Shown: piece by piece, positions 1 through 8,111 of the stretch
Position numbering within the stretch: position 1 is the stretch's first letter
Layout: each line of letters begins with the position of its first letter
Source of the DNA: Dendrophyllia cribrosa
Lineage: Eukaryota > Cnidaria > Anthozoa > Scleractinia > Dendrophylliidae
Reading direction: 5' to 3'
Assembly: GCA_024195265.1 (NCBI GenBank)
Contig: JAJLRJ010000011.1
Coordinates: 24,031,027-24,095,026, forward strand
Length of the DNA: 64,000 nucleotides
Notes under the pieces: model-generated
Database searches by the model: none
The model's input: only the letters and a program-made list of their open reading frames with translations
What the model was told of the DNA's origin: nothing
Program-made: the position numbers and the translations under genes

Positions 1-412
1 TTAATACTAAATTAGTTGTAATTAAATTTGTTTAAAGTTCAATATTATATTTATTCTTAGCTAAAAGTAAAGAAAAATATAAAAAAAAAGCCAACAGCAA
101 ATTTTCTATATTAACTATCCTAACAGTTGCTGTAAAATAGTATAATCTTATTTCAAATCAATCAGTGAATCAATATGTATATCGTACCTATTCTTTGATT
201 ATTTTATGTTGGCCATTAAAGTAAAATTGCAGCTGTAAAATAAACATGTTGTTGGAACCAAAGTATGGTGGTAGCAGTTCTTATTGTCCGTTGTGTTCAG
301 CAGACGCGTTCATTTTTGCAACAGCTAGGATATGAGCTGACAACATGTGTTCGGGGAACCAATCAAAACGCTAGAAATCTCATAACCGAGATCCAGTTTC
401 AACAACAATATA
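1..412. other. Flank left of the nested transposon
   Basis: AT-rich DNA with no convincing gene. Open frames here are short and resemble nothing I recognise. It ends in the TA dinucleotide (411-412) that flanks the outer transposon. Confidence 0.5.
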
Positions 413-607
413 CACCTTTTGCTTTTCATTACCGCAAAATATACAATCATTTTAGCCAAACTTATGAACATATGCGCCAATATACGTTCATTCAAGTGAA
501 TGTTCAGTCATTTGAACTAAAACAACATTCATTAACGATTTTTACATAATCAAGTGCATTCAATTGCATTTTTCGGACAATCATTAGCGCGAAAAGACAT
601 TCACGGA
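413..607 (+). repeat. Left terminal inverted repeat of the Tc1/mariner element, outer part
   Basis: Reverse complement of 19702-19896 with few differences. It stops exactly where the Polinton starts. Confidence 0.85.
603..607 (+). repeat. Left target-site duplication of the Polinton (ACGGA)
   Basis: ACGGA directly precedes the element. Joining the left flank through ACGGA to 17927 onwards rebuilds the sequence seen in the intact right arm of the Tc1 element. Confidence 0.8.
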
Positions 608-776
608 AGTAGTTAGGAGCGTTGGGGGTTCGGGACCACAAAAAATTCGAGACCACACCACGCCACCCACCTGCCCCCCTCAGCCTCCTTCGTCGGCTTT
701 CGGGGGGGGCAGGTGGGTGGCGTGGTGTGGTCTCGAATTTTTTGTGGTCCCGAACGCCCTAACGCTCCTAACTACT
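608..776. repeat. Left terminal palindrome (hairpin)
   Basis: Both edges of this 169-bp stretch are AGTAGTTAGGAGCG and its complement, and the arms pair nearly to the centre, leaving a short loop rich in tcagcctccttcg. The whole Polinton end can therefore fold back on itself. Confidence 0.85.
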
Positions 777-879
777 CACTGTGAATGCTGGTCCGGTACG
801 AGACCACCACTCCAGGGAGGTATAGCCAATTGAAGAAACCCCACCCCTGTGCATACCAACCCACATGGCAATGGCACAG
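608..879 (+). repeat. Left terminal inverted repeat of the Polinton (272 bp)
   Basis: Matches the reverse complement of 17636-17921 with a few substitutions; the length difference is mostly a longer C run on the right. The repeat runs into the first codons of the outermost genes (ATGGCAATGGCACAG). Confidence 0.9.
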
Positions 880-881
880 CA

Positions 882-894
882 GATCGATATGAAC
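882..894 (+). promoter_or_regulatory. Weak start-proximal AT motif before the zinc-finger gene
   Basis: gatcgatatgaac abuts the ATG at 895. It is a poor match to the element's motif, but it lies where the polymerase gene has ctgtatataac. Confidence 0.3.
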
Positions 895-1371
895 ATGGCG
901 GCCCAAGGTCTTTTCGAATACAGCTCTTGCAGATATTGTGGTTTAACCTTCGCTCAAGGTTATTCTCTTGCTGGGCATCAAAAATACGCCTGTAAGAATC
1001 TGCGAACAGAATCACGGCCGAAAGTGATTTGTCCCGGCTGTAATCGAAGATTTTGTCGACAAACGGTTTATAGACACTTAAGATATGGTTGCCCTCCTGC
1101 GAAAAGAAACCCTCAAGTTTTTATACGGCGAGAGGTTGTTCGAGATGTTTTTGCAAACATTAGCCCGCATGATCTTAATGCCTGGCTTGACGAGCAAGAA
1201 CAAGAACCATTTAAAAACAAAAACCTGGAGGATCTCAACCCCTTACCCAGGATCCGAGATTTGAGCTTTGTTTCTGATTTCATCGAAGGCAAGTCATCAC
1301 TCGCAGCTTTTCAAACAGAGTGGTGTGGTTATCACCAATTGAAAAAATATTCACCCTTCGTATACCAATGA
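895..1371 (+). CDS. Two-zinc-finger protein of unknown function
   Basis: Two C2HC fingers are visible near the N-terminus: CRYCGLTF...HQKYAC and CPGCNRRF...HLRYGC. They resemble the single finger in the polymerase of the same element (CDRCLQAF...HLFYC). The rest has no domain I recognise. The frame is also open from 865 (MAMAQ...), but 895 (MAAQ...) is the likelier start because the polymerase gene begins the same way and because a weak AT motif (gatatgaac) precedes it. The stop overlaps the start of the exonuclease gene (ATGA, 1368-1371), suggesting coupled expression. Nucleic-acid binding is likely; its role is unknown. Confidence 0.7.
   Translation: MAAQGLFEYSSCRYCGLTFAQGYSLAGHQKYACKNLRTESRPKVICPGCNRRFCRQTVYRHLRYGCPPAKRNPQVFIRREVVRDVFANISPHDLNAWLDEQEQEPFKNKNLEDLNPLPRIRDLSFVSDFIEGKSSLAAFQTEWCGYHQLKKYSPFVYQ
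1360..1367 (+). promoter_or_regulatory. Start-proximal motif GTATACCA before the exonuclease gene
   Basis: GTATACCA directly abuts ATG 1368, matching the 3' half of the consensus CATATATATACC. It decides the start over the upstream ATG at 1320. Confidence 0.55.
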
Positions 1372-2479
1372 TGGCGACAACACAAGAGTTCATGAACTTT
1401 CTCAAATCGAGACACACTGGTCTGAAACAAAAGAGCGCCGACTGGCTCTCAGCCAGACAAAATACAATTGGGGCATCAGAGATTTCTGCCTTGACAGGAT
1501 CGTCGCCGTTTGAATCACGGCACAGCTTGCTCATGAAGAAAATTCAGCCAACAGAAATGCTCAACAATGCGGCTTGTACCTGGGGCAATCTGTTTGAGCC
1601 GATTATACGCATGTGTTTTGAACAAAAACATTCTGTTTCCGTTTTTGGTCGCAGCATTTCTCTTAATCTGTCAAGCGAGCATCCGCTTTATCGAAAGGTC
1701 ACTTGTAGTCCAGACGGATATTTTCTAGACAAAGATAACACATTAAATTTGTTAGAGTTCAAGTGCCCGTTCAAGCGAAAAATAGCGATAAACAGAATCC
1801 CTAGCTATTATCGCGATCAGATACAAACAGGGCTTGCTTTGAGTGGTGACATGGTCTCCAAAGGCTTGTTTGTTGACGGCTATTTCAGAATGTGTTCTTT
1901 AAAACAGCTTGAACCAAGTTTAGCTCACAATTCTTTTCTCAACGCCGGGAAAACATACAAGACAAAAAATAAATCAACTCTTGCCTGGGGGTCAGTTATC
2001 TATTCAGTAAACAAAACATCAAGATCAATCAAGCCGAACTTATTGATCTTGGAGCAACACAATCAATTGCTTTGTTTGAACATGTCATGGGTTTAATTGC
2101 CACAAAAGAGATTTTGGTTACATATGGCAAAATAAGAATGACGTTCACAGCCCGTGACGAAAATGCTGAATTTCTACGTTTAAACGCTATGAAAGAAGCG
2201 TTCTCTAACCCACGTAGAGAAGGGCCAAAACCTGTTGCAATGTTCGCTTGGAAATTGCTCGATCTCACTGAAATTTGGGAGTTTAAAAAACCAGATTTCT
2301 TGAGGGAAATCCAAAGGTCTGTTGAATGTTTTCATGAAAACCTATCAAAATTGAAAGGAAGAATCAAAAATTATACTTACACCGATGACTATGCCACAAC
2401 TCCAAACACAGGCGATGACAAGGCCTTTTTGGAAGCCTTTTTAATGAAGCAAGCGGCAATGCTTACTCCAGAGTTCTGA
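1368..2479 (+). CDS. YqaJ/lambda-type exonuclease (viral recombinase), frameshifted
   Basis: The first part (1368-2096) has the YqaJ/PD-(D/E)xK nuclease signature: WLSARQNTIGASEI, then WGNLFEP, the catalytic Asp in CSPDGYF, Glu and Lys in LLEFKCP, and a later Gln in YYRDQIQTG. Such 5'-3' exonucleases work with a single-strand-binding partner in recombination and genome processing. The frame is lost at a run of five G (1987-1991). The C-terminal part continues in another frame, open through 2072 to 2479, so a single-base loss in the G run is the simplest explanation. Expected length is about 370 residues. All nuclease residues precede the break. The start overlaps the zinc-finger stop. Confidence 0.8.
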
Positions 2480-3128
2480 ACGCATTATGCCATAAATATT
2501 CGTTTTTGATTATCATCGCATCAGACATCCATTGTTGTCTAAGGTAATTTATAATCACTCGTTGCGGGGCTTCAAGCGGTGTTATAATGTTCAGGATTTT
2601 GTAGATCACAAACGTATAAGATATTCTCGGAAGCCGGCCTTCTATTTGTTTGAAGACACGTTTCGTTTCATGGATTTGATCGAGAGTCAACTGAACAGGC
2701 AGATATTTGAGCTTTTTTATAAGCCTGTTCAAGGCATAACAAAACACATAACTTCGTCCCGACCGATGACTTGGTCTGTTGAAATTGTTTTGCTGCGTAC
2801 ATGCCGGAGCATCATCGAGCACTTCCACACGGCCGCATCTTTTACAATAAAGTTCACAAGAATTGATTGATTGCAAAAAGGAGCCACCACAGTCATAACA
2901 AGACAGGAGTCTTCGGGCACAACGTTCAACCTCCATGTCATTGTAATGTTTTTGCAGATATTGCTGCCCAATCTCTGCCAACCCCACATCTTCGCATAAC
3001 TGATAAAGTTTTTCCGGCAGGCACAAGCGGTGTATTTCTTTTGTGTAATCGCTGCCGTATAGCGAGCGAAGGATGGTAAATTTGTGTTCTTTGTCAAGTT
3101 CATTGAGCCGTGCGCCAAACTCAGTCAT
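2463..3128 (-). CDS. VLTF3-like (poxvirus A2-type) late transcription factor
   Basis: A zinc-ribbon pair (CYDCGG and YCKRCGR) is followed by a helical C-terminal region (ISYTFVIYKILNII and, 30 residues on, YLWHNAFRTL). This layout is that of the poxvirus late transcription factor 3 family (A2L-like), known from large DNA viruses and some Polinton/adintovirus elements. At 221 residues it is near the usual length. It converges on the exonuclease gene, overlapping its last bases. I infer that it recognises or activates the repeated AT motif found before most genes of this element, because poxvirus late promoters also sit on the start codon. No lesion is visible. Weak point: the zinc spacing was read by eye. 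Confidence 0.65.
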   Translation of the reverse strand: MTEFGARLNELDKEHKFTILRSLYGSDYTKEIHRLCLPEKLYQLCEDVGLAEIGQQYLQKHYNDMEVERCARRLLSCYDCGGSFLQSINSCELYCKRCGRVEVLDDAPACTQQNNFNRPSHRSGRSYVFCYALNRLIKKLKYLPVQLTLDQIHETKRVFKQIEGRLPRISYTFVIYKILNIITPLEAPQRVIINYLRQQWMSDAMIIKNEYLWHNAFRTLE

Positions 3129-3140
3129 GTCTATATTTAG
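3129..3140 (-). promoter_or_regulatory. Start-proximal AT motif of the VLTF3-like gene
   Basis: On the minus strand CTAAATATAGAC abuts the ATG at 3128, a divergent version of the element's motif. Confidence 0.45.
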
Positions 3141-3149
3141 AGATTACAA

Positions 3150-3470
3150 TTTTTCAATTGGGGGTTTCCCGTGACTTCCGGTATTGTTGTGTAAAGGCTG
3201 TATTTAGAAAATTACGGTATGTCCGAAGCGGTATGTTCGGTATATTACGGTATGTTCGGTATGTCCGAAGCTTCTCGGACATACCGAAGCGCCCCACAAA
3301 TACCGAAGCGCCCCAACTTTGTTGAAAAAAGTTTTTCTGGGGCGCTTCGGAATTTATTTTTTGAAAAAGTTTTTGTGGGGAGCTTCGGAATTTATTTTTT
3401 GAAAAAGTTTTTGGGGGCGCTTCAGAATTTATTGGCGGGATTTTTCTTTCAAGATTTGTAGATTAAAACC
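3150..3470. repeat. Intergenic repeat cluster of the Polinton
   Basis: Several copies of ggtatgttcggtat, a hairpin around tccgaagcttctcgga, then three direct copies of a roughly 45-bp unit containing ggggcgcttcgg and aatttattttttgaaaa. It follows the stop of the gene at 3476 and lies upstream of the VLTF3-like gene. It may act as a terminator or replication site; the role is unknown. Confidence 0.6.
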
Positions 3471-3475
3471 TGAAT

Positions 3476-4162
3476 TTAATCTCTCAAATCGGACTTGGAT
3501 GCTGCGGTAAGAAGACTTATCTTTTTTTGAAACTCTTGTTTGACTTCCTTGCGAAGTTCGTTTTTGAGTTTCTCGAGGTCTGGCGCTTGTGTTTGAGTGC
3601 CAACGTTTTTTTTAGCCTTAACACCATCCCTGATTGCGGCTTTGAGTTCGTGATATTTTTCAACCTCACGAGTAATTATGGTGAATTCTGCATCACTGAT
3701 TCTCTTGTCTTCCAGAGCCTTTGAGACCAGTTCATAGACAGAGTTGCGTTTAGCCAGGGCCAGTGTGTAGATATTCTCGTGTTTGGTCACTTTTCGCTCC
3801 AATCGCTTGTTAGTAGCTGTGAAGCCAACTGATGACAGCCCACAGATGGTCGCGACGCCGGCGAGTGCTGGACTTGCAATTATTCCGAACCCAGTCAATG
3901 CAGTGGCAAGGGCCCCTGATGAAAGCCCAACAGAAAGCGACCCAAGGCCAACCGCCGAGTAATGAACTAAGGATTGGGTTCGTTTGTATTTCTTTGCGAC
4001 CTGACGGTAATGCTCGGCTTCGTCGGACAGCTCTTTAAGCAAGTCAGATATCTTTTTGAGCCGGAAGTCTTCTGCATTGATTTGAGTGATCTCACGCATG
4101 GGGTATAGCTGTTGTGTCTCGCTGTATTCGGGGGCCGATGGCAGCACATTGGCAGAACTCAT
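3476..4162 (-). CDS. Polinton membrane/coiled-coil protein, unknown function
   Basis: 228 residues. The N-terminal part is charged (SDLLKELSDEAEHYRQ). The middle, about residues 68-112, is a Gly/Ala/Ser-rich hydrophobic stretch long enough for two membrane passes (LGSLSVGLSSGALATALTG and onward). The C-terminal third is Lys/Glu-rich and likely coiled coil. I recall similar proteins encoded by cnidarian Polintons, but no function is known to me. A strong start-proximal motif precedes it, so it is probably expressed with the structural genes. A virion membrane or core role is only a guess. No frame lesion is visible. Confidence 0.65.
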   Translation of the reverse strand: MSSANVLPSAPEYSETQQLYPMREITQINAEDFRLKKISDLLKELSDEAEHYRQVAKKYKRTQSLVHYSAVGLGSLSVGLSSGALATALTGFGIIASPALAGVATICGLSSVGFTATNKRLERKVTKHENIYTLALAKRNSVYELVSKALEDKRISDAEFTIITREVEKYHELKAAIRDGVKAKKNVGTQTQAPDLEKLKNELRKEVKQEFQKKISLLTAASKSDLRD

Positions 4163-4167
4163 GGCAT

Positions 4168-4182
4168 GGGGTATATATATGA
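4168..4182 (-). promoter_or_regulatory. Start-proximal motif CATATATATACCCC
   Basis: On the minus strand the motif lies about 6 bases before the ATG at 4162, within an A-rich leader. Confidence 0.65.
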
Positions 4183-4186
4183 TTTT

Positions 4187-4858
4187 TTAATTTATCTGAA
4201 CTTCAAATTCCAAAGGCGCGCCATTGAAATTAAAGAGGTCATTGTTCTCATCCCTCACTGACAGCGTGATAGAGTTAACATAATCACTAGACGAGACTTC
4301 ACGCAAGACGTTCTGTTGTGTTGTCTCGTAATGAACCTTCTCAAAAGCTTTTCCACGAATATCAAACCGATCCAAAACTGTCGAAGGCTTTCCATTGAGG
4401 AGGTTTTGTTCTTTGTCAACCAGGTCGCAGTGGACAAAGTAAGTGCTTGGTGCCCTTAAACGCTTGACGAAGGTTACTAGCATCAATACAGGGCGTATGC
4501 CAAGCAATTCTGCCAGATTATTACTTAACTTCACACTGCCGTTGTTACTATGAATGACCATGGCCCCATATGGTCTGTTTGTTTCAATTGTTAGATTTAA
4601 ACTTCTGTCAAAGTCTTTTAGGCTTTCAAAGTCTTTTGTTAAACTCTCAATAGTGTGATGCCCTGGAAGTAAGGTCACCTCACGTGATGAACCATTAGGG
4701 GGAGGGTTTGCTGGTGAAATCTTTGATTCTTCTTTCAAATTATGCCAAGAGTTGAAAATTGAGCAAGAAACAAGACGGATATAACTCGGTTTCTGTAGTG
4801 GGTGGTCGAAATAGATCGTGTGAGGGTTCGAATGTGTGACGATTGTTAACACAACCAT
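4187..4858 (-). CDS. Probable penton-type minor capsid protein
   Basis: About 223 residues from the ATG at 4858 (MVVLTIVTHSNPHTIYF). Strand-rich segments and the C-terminal pattern (SSSDYVNSITLSVRDENND, then a conserved FEVQIN end) fit the single-jelly-roll penton proteins of Polintons, as I recall them from cnidarian elements. The position near the capsid genes and the size agree. Penton proteins close the five-fold vertices of the icosahedral shell. The frame is open further upstream to 4924, but that extension is Pro-rich and overlaps the divergent gene, so 4858 is preferred. The start shares the CATG at 4856-4859 with the divergent gene. No frame lesion is visible. Confidence 0.6.
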   Translation of the reverse strand: MVVLTIVTHSNPHTIYFDHPLQKPSYIRLVSCSIFNSWHNLKEESKISPANPPPNGSSREVTLLPGHHTIESLTKDFESLKDFDRSLNLTIETNRPYGAMVIHSNNGSVKLSNNLAELLGIRPVLMLVTFVKRLRAPSTYFVHCDLVDKEQNLLNGKPSTVLDRFDIRGKAFEKVHYETTQQNVLREVSSSDYVNSITLSVRDENNDLFNFNGAPLEFEVQIN

Positions 4859-5351
4859 GTTTGGCAGACGGCCTGGTGGATTTAATCCTAATTCAAATCT
4901 TGGCATAAACATCGGCGGCCACAATTACGGGCCCCCACCTCCTTTTTATTCGCCTCCAAACGCCTATACCCATGTTGCGCCAAAGCCGCCACCCCCTGAT
5001 CCTGAAATTGCTTGGTTGAGATCGCCGGAGGCTGTCAAGCTCTACGCCGCGGCCAAGGCCAAGGCGATCCCAGACTTCAAAAGGCGTTTCCCTCGCGCCG
5101 ATATGTCTCACTTTGAAGTGCAAGTAGAGTATGGTGACGACCACAAAACAGCCACAGGAGAAGTGCTTTACAAAGAGGGCCAAGGCTCATTGGCACTTAT
5201 CACAGAAATAGCCCACAAAGATTGGACTGGCGCCGAAAGAGACGCTCTTGGCCTCCATTATGATGGCGGGTTCCCTTATCAGCTATCGTTGGGGCAGCCA
5301 GAAAAGTCAATCCCGGCCATTGCTTTCGACCCGCAATTGACAAAGACATGA
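4857..5351 (+). CDS. Pro-rich Polinton protein, unknown function
   Basis: 164 residues from the ATG at 4857 (MFGRRPGGFNP). The N-terminal 45 residues are Gly/Pro/Asn-rich with a PPPP tract; the rest is an ordinary globular sequence (EAVKLYAAAKAKAIPDFKR). I do not recognise a family. It is transcribed divergently from the probable penton gene and shares its CATG start. Its stop overlaps the ATGATG of the next gene by four bases, suggesting either coupled translation or one ancestral gene now split. No AT motif precedes it, unlike most genes here. Confidence 0.6.
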   Translation: MFGRRPGGFNPNSNLGINIGGHNYGPPPPFYSPPNAYTHVAPKPPPPDPEIAWLRSPEAVKLYAAAKAKAIPDFKRRFPRADMSHFEVQVEYGDDHKTATGEVLYKEGQGSLALITEIAHKDWTGAERDALGLHYDGGFPYQLSLGQPEKSIPAIAFDPQLTKT

Positions 5352-6640
5352 TGATTGGCGCAATCTTAAATGACAAAGAGCAAAAGATTTACGTCACGCC
5401 AACTGAGTATTTCACAACGAAATACAGAAATATCTTCAGGGACACACAGATATCCTTCACAACCGCTAAATATGGCCGAAAGTGGATGGGTGGTCCTCAT
5501 ATGAGTTTTTGGCCGCAACAACTCTCCTTCGCCCTGTGGTGTGCAACAACCGGCTGTGGGATCTCGCGTGACATTCTCTTCGATAAGAACTCCAGTCTAT
5601 CCCTAACCCCCCAGCTCCGGTCGTTTTACCGGTTTCACGTTTATTTCACAACAAGGCGAATACTCTACCAGATGGGCGGGGAACAAAGCGTGAGTGCTTT
5701 GCCAGACGATCCCCCATTTAACCAGAAAGACAACAAGTATAACATCGACGCGTACAAGAAGCTTTGCATAGAGTTCGGCATCGACTCCAGTTCTGACTTC
5801 CGGTTCACACACGGCAAGAACCACGGTCTAGGGAATGTCTACATTTGGGTTTATGGAGATGGCCCAACATCTACCGATTACACTTATCCAGACTCTGATC
5901 TAGCTCTGTTCGATGATGAGCGCGTCACTGACAGAAAAGACTCCAATTATAAAGCCAATGGAATAACTTACGTCCGCAACGATCAAGGCGCGGACACCCA
6001 GTTCGAACACTTTGTGCCAAATTATGCACAAGGGCTAACACAGCCAGGGCTCGCGCGTATGAACCAATCAATCGAGGCCTTTGTGTACTGCATTCTTGGT
6101 TCACAAGCCAAAACCCGCAGCAGCATCATTGGAAAAGGAGGCAGGGCCTTCGAAACGCAGAGAGTATTCCTCACCCATCTAGAGGAGGCCATAATACTGA
6201 ACGACATCGCAACAAGCGTACAGCGTTACCAGCTTGCCATCCAGGCAACGAATGTGCGCTTAGACTTTGCGACAGCACCCGGAAGCTGGCTCATGCCCTC
6301 GCGCATGATTATCAACACAGAGAGCGTGATCGGGTATAACAACAATCTACAGGAGGCAACGCAAGGGATGAAGCTGGGGGTGAACAGTGGTGTTAATCTG
6401 GGCACGAAAAAAGCCTCCCTTCGCCACATGGACGGTGGACCAACAAAGATTAATCCACCAAACAGCCATCCATCAAACCCGATACATAAACAGGCCACAC
6501 AAGCACAGGGCATCGCGCCCAAACCAAGGACCACAACCCCCACACCCACACCACAACCCACACCAACCCCCGCACCCGCACCACAGCCCGACCCGCATCA
6601 CGTCTCCAAGGCAGTCGTTGCTGTGGGTGCGGTTGCTTAG
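5348..6640 (+). CDS. Conserved cnidarian-Polinton protein with Pro/Thr-rich tail
   Basis: 430 residues. Roughly residues 1-340 look globular, with aromatic-rich segments such as MSFWPQQLSFALWCATTG and a long C-terminal helix-rich part (AFVYCILGSQAKTRSS). The last 80 residues are a Thr/Pro/Gln low-complexity tail. I recall close relatives in cnidarian genomes but none with a known role. Its place among capsid genes suggests a virion component such as a fibre or vertex protein; this is inference. The start overlaps the previous stop (ATGATGA), and no AT motif precedes it, so expression may depend on the upstream gene. The C-terminal GC-rich tail creates long antisense frames that are shadows. 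Confidence 0.65.
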   Translation: MMIGAILNDKEQKIYVTPTEYFTTKYRNIFRDTQISFTTAKYGRKWMGGPHMSFWPQQLSFALWCATTGCGISRDILFDKNSSLSLTPQLRSFYRFHVYFTTRRILYQMGGEQSVSALPDDPPFNQKDNKYNIDAYKKLCIEFGIDSSSDFRFTHGKNHGLGNVYIWVYGDGPTSTDYTYPDSDLALFDDERVTDRKDSNYKANGITYVRNDQGADTQFEHFVPNYAQGLTQPGLARMNQSIEAFVYCILGSQAKTRSSIIGKGGRAFETQRVFLTHLEEAIILNDIATSVQRYQLAIQATNVRLDFATAPGSWLMPSRMIINTESVIGYNNNLQEATQGMKLGVNSGVNLGTKKASLRHMDGGPTKINPPNSHPSNPIHKQATQAQGIAPKPRTTTPTPTPQPTPTPAPAPQPDPHHVSKAVVAVGAVA

Positions 6641-6673
6641 GCAGGGCTTTTCGTTCGGTTGAGATAAGTGTGT

Positions 6674-8068
6674 TCAAGACTTCGCACGCTTGGTGATCCT
6701 TTCAACAAGGAAGGCCACCACGGCAAGGATGAGCAGCCAGGCGTGTTCACCCAGAAAGGAGATGACCGACCCAGCCGTTTTGAAGAGGAAGCTAACAATT
6801 GAGCCAATGAGGCCAGGCAGTGCACTGGCTGCCTTTTTGCCAAGCTCTTTAAGCCCATTGCCAATAGCCTTGGTGGCCTTTGCCAGGCCGTTCAAGGTGG
6901 CGAGTACCACAGCGCTGATGGTGATGCCAGCTGCCAGAACAATCGCTTGCAGGGTCCATCCGTATTTCTTGAAGATTTCTCTGACCCTCTCTCTCAAAGA
7001 CAGTGCTTGTTCTCTTTCTTGAACCTGTGGTCGGAGCCTTTCCAGCTCTTCTTCTCGCTCAGCAACCCGGGCTACCGCTGCTTCTCTTTCAGAGGGGGAA
7101 GTGTTCTCATCCTCTATCACGCGCTTGTCCTCCTCGTTCTGCCGTTCAAGCTCGGCTTCTCTTTCGTTTAACTCATCAAGGGGTTTAGTTGAGTTTAGCC
7201 CTGCTTCAACTTCATTTCTTTCCTTCACCATAGCAGAAAGGCGTGTTCTGGCTTTGTCAACCTTTGCCTGTACTTGGGCGCGTTCTTTGTCTGTTCGTTT
7301 TTGTATTTTTTGCAGGGCCCCTAATTCTTTTTACTGGTTTTCAAGATCTCGTTGAAGATTCTTTTCCAGCAGTTTTAGGCGGTCTATCTCGGCTTGATTT
7401 TCAACGATTGAACCGTGTTCCTGCTCCAGAGCCTCCCTCCTCGCGTGGGTTTGCTCAATTTTGTTTCTGAGGTTTTGCACCTCATTTGCTGCTTGTTGTT
7501 TTTCCACAGCAGCCCTTTCATCCTCCTTCAGTTGTTTTTCTGTCTCCTTTAATCTTTGCCTGTCTTCCCTTATTGATGCATTGTCTTCAGAGACAAGCTC
7601 TTCAGCGCTTGGGCCAAGGGATGTTTTGAACTTGTCTGTGAACGATTTAAGAAGGCCAGACCCATCCTGTTTGAAAATGGGAGTCTCGCCACCCTTTGGC
7701 CCAAATGAAACCATTCTGCCTTCATTTCCTGGTTTTTTACCGAAAGAAATTGGGGGTAATTTGTCGTAGGCTACTTTTGGAAAGCGCCCTTTTATCCAGG
7801 CCTTAGCTTTATCAACCATTTTTTGTTTGTCTTCTTCATGTGTGAAGTCACTAAGATTAGGGATGTCAGGAACTAACCCACTTTGTTCGTGAGGCATTGT
7901 ATGCATTTCATGCTGTTCACCGCCATGGTATGGGGTGGATGCAGCGCCTGGTTGAAAAGGTGTTGTTGTGTCAACCTCTTGTTCGTCGTCGTCATCATCG
8001 TGGTCTATGTTCCAGTCAAGCCCTGTATTCTTATTCTCACCAGGTATATCATATCCGCCTTCAGCCAT
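6674..8068 (-). CDS. Coiled-coil virion-type protein with hydrophobic C-terminus, interrupted by an in-frame stop
   Basis: One reading frame runs from the ATG at 8068 to 6674, broken by a single TAA at 7331-7333. Before the stop are 245 residues: an acidic N-terminus with a DDDDD tract, then a Lys/Glu/Gln coiled coil. After it the frame stays open, with more coiled coil and a hydrophobic C-terminal part including SALPGLIGSIVSFLFKTAG and AWLLILAVVAFLV. Without the stop it would be about 464 residues. I recall undivided cnidarian relatives. The amphipathic and hydrophobic segments suggest a membrane-active capsid-interior protein, an inference. It diverges from the major capsid gene over a 43-base promoter region. 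Confidence 0.7.
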
Positions 8069-8111
8069 CGTGATATATAAATATGAATTTTAAAAACACA
8101 AATATATACCC
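8069..8111. promoter_or_regulatory. Bidirectional promoter between the coiled-coil and major capsid genes
   Basis: On the plus strand CAAATATATACCC (8099-8111) abuts the capsid ATG at 8112 to within one base. On the minus strand CATATTTATATATC (8072-8085) lies 3 bases from the ATG at 8068. The two start codons are only 43 bases apart. Confidence 0.7.

Noticed and set aside
865..894. Upstream start of the zinc-finger gene at 865
   Set aside because: The codons lie in the terminal repeat; the downstream ATG at 895 matches the polymerase start and has an AT motif.
1320..1367. N-terminal extension of the exonuclease from 1320
   Set aside because: It overlaps the zinc-finger gene, and a motif abuts the ATG at 1368.
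6226..6677. Open frames antisense to the Pro/Thr-rich tail of the 430-residue Polinton protein
   Set aside because: They mirror the GC-rich low-complexity tail and have no motif, family resemblance or start-proximal signal.
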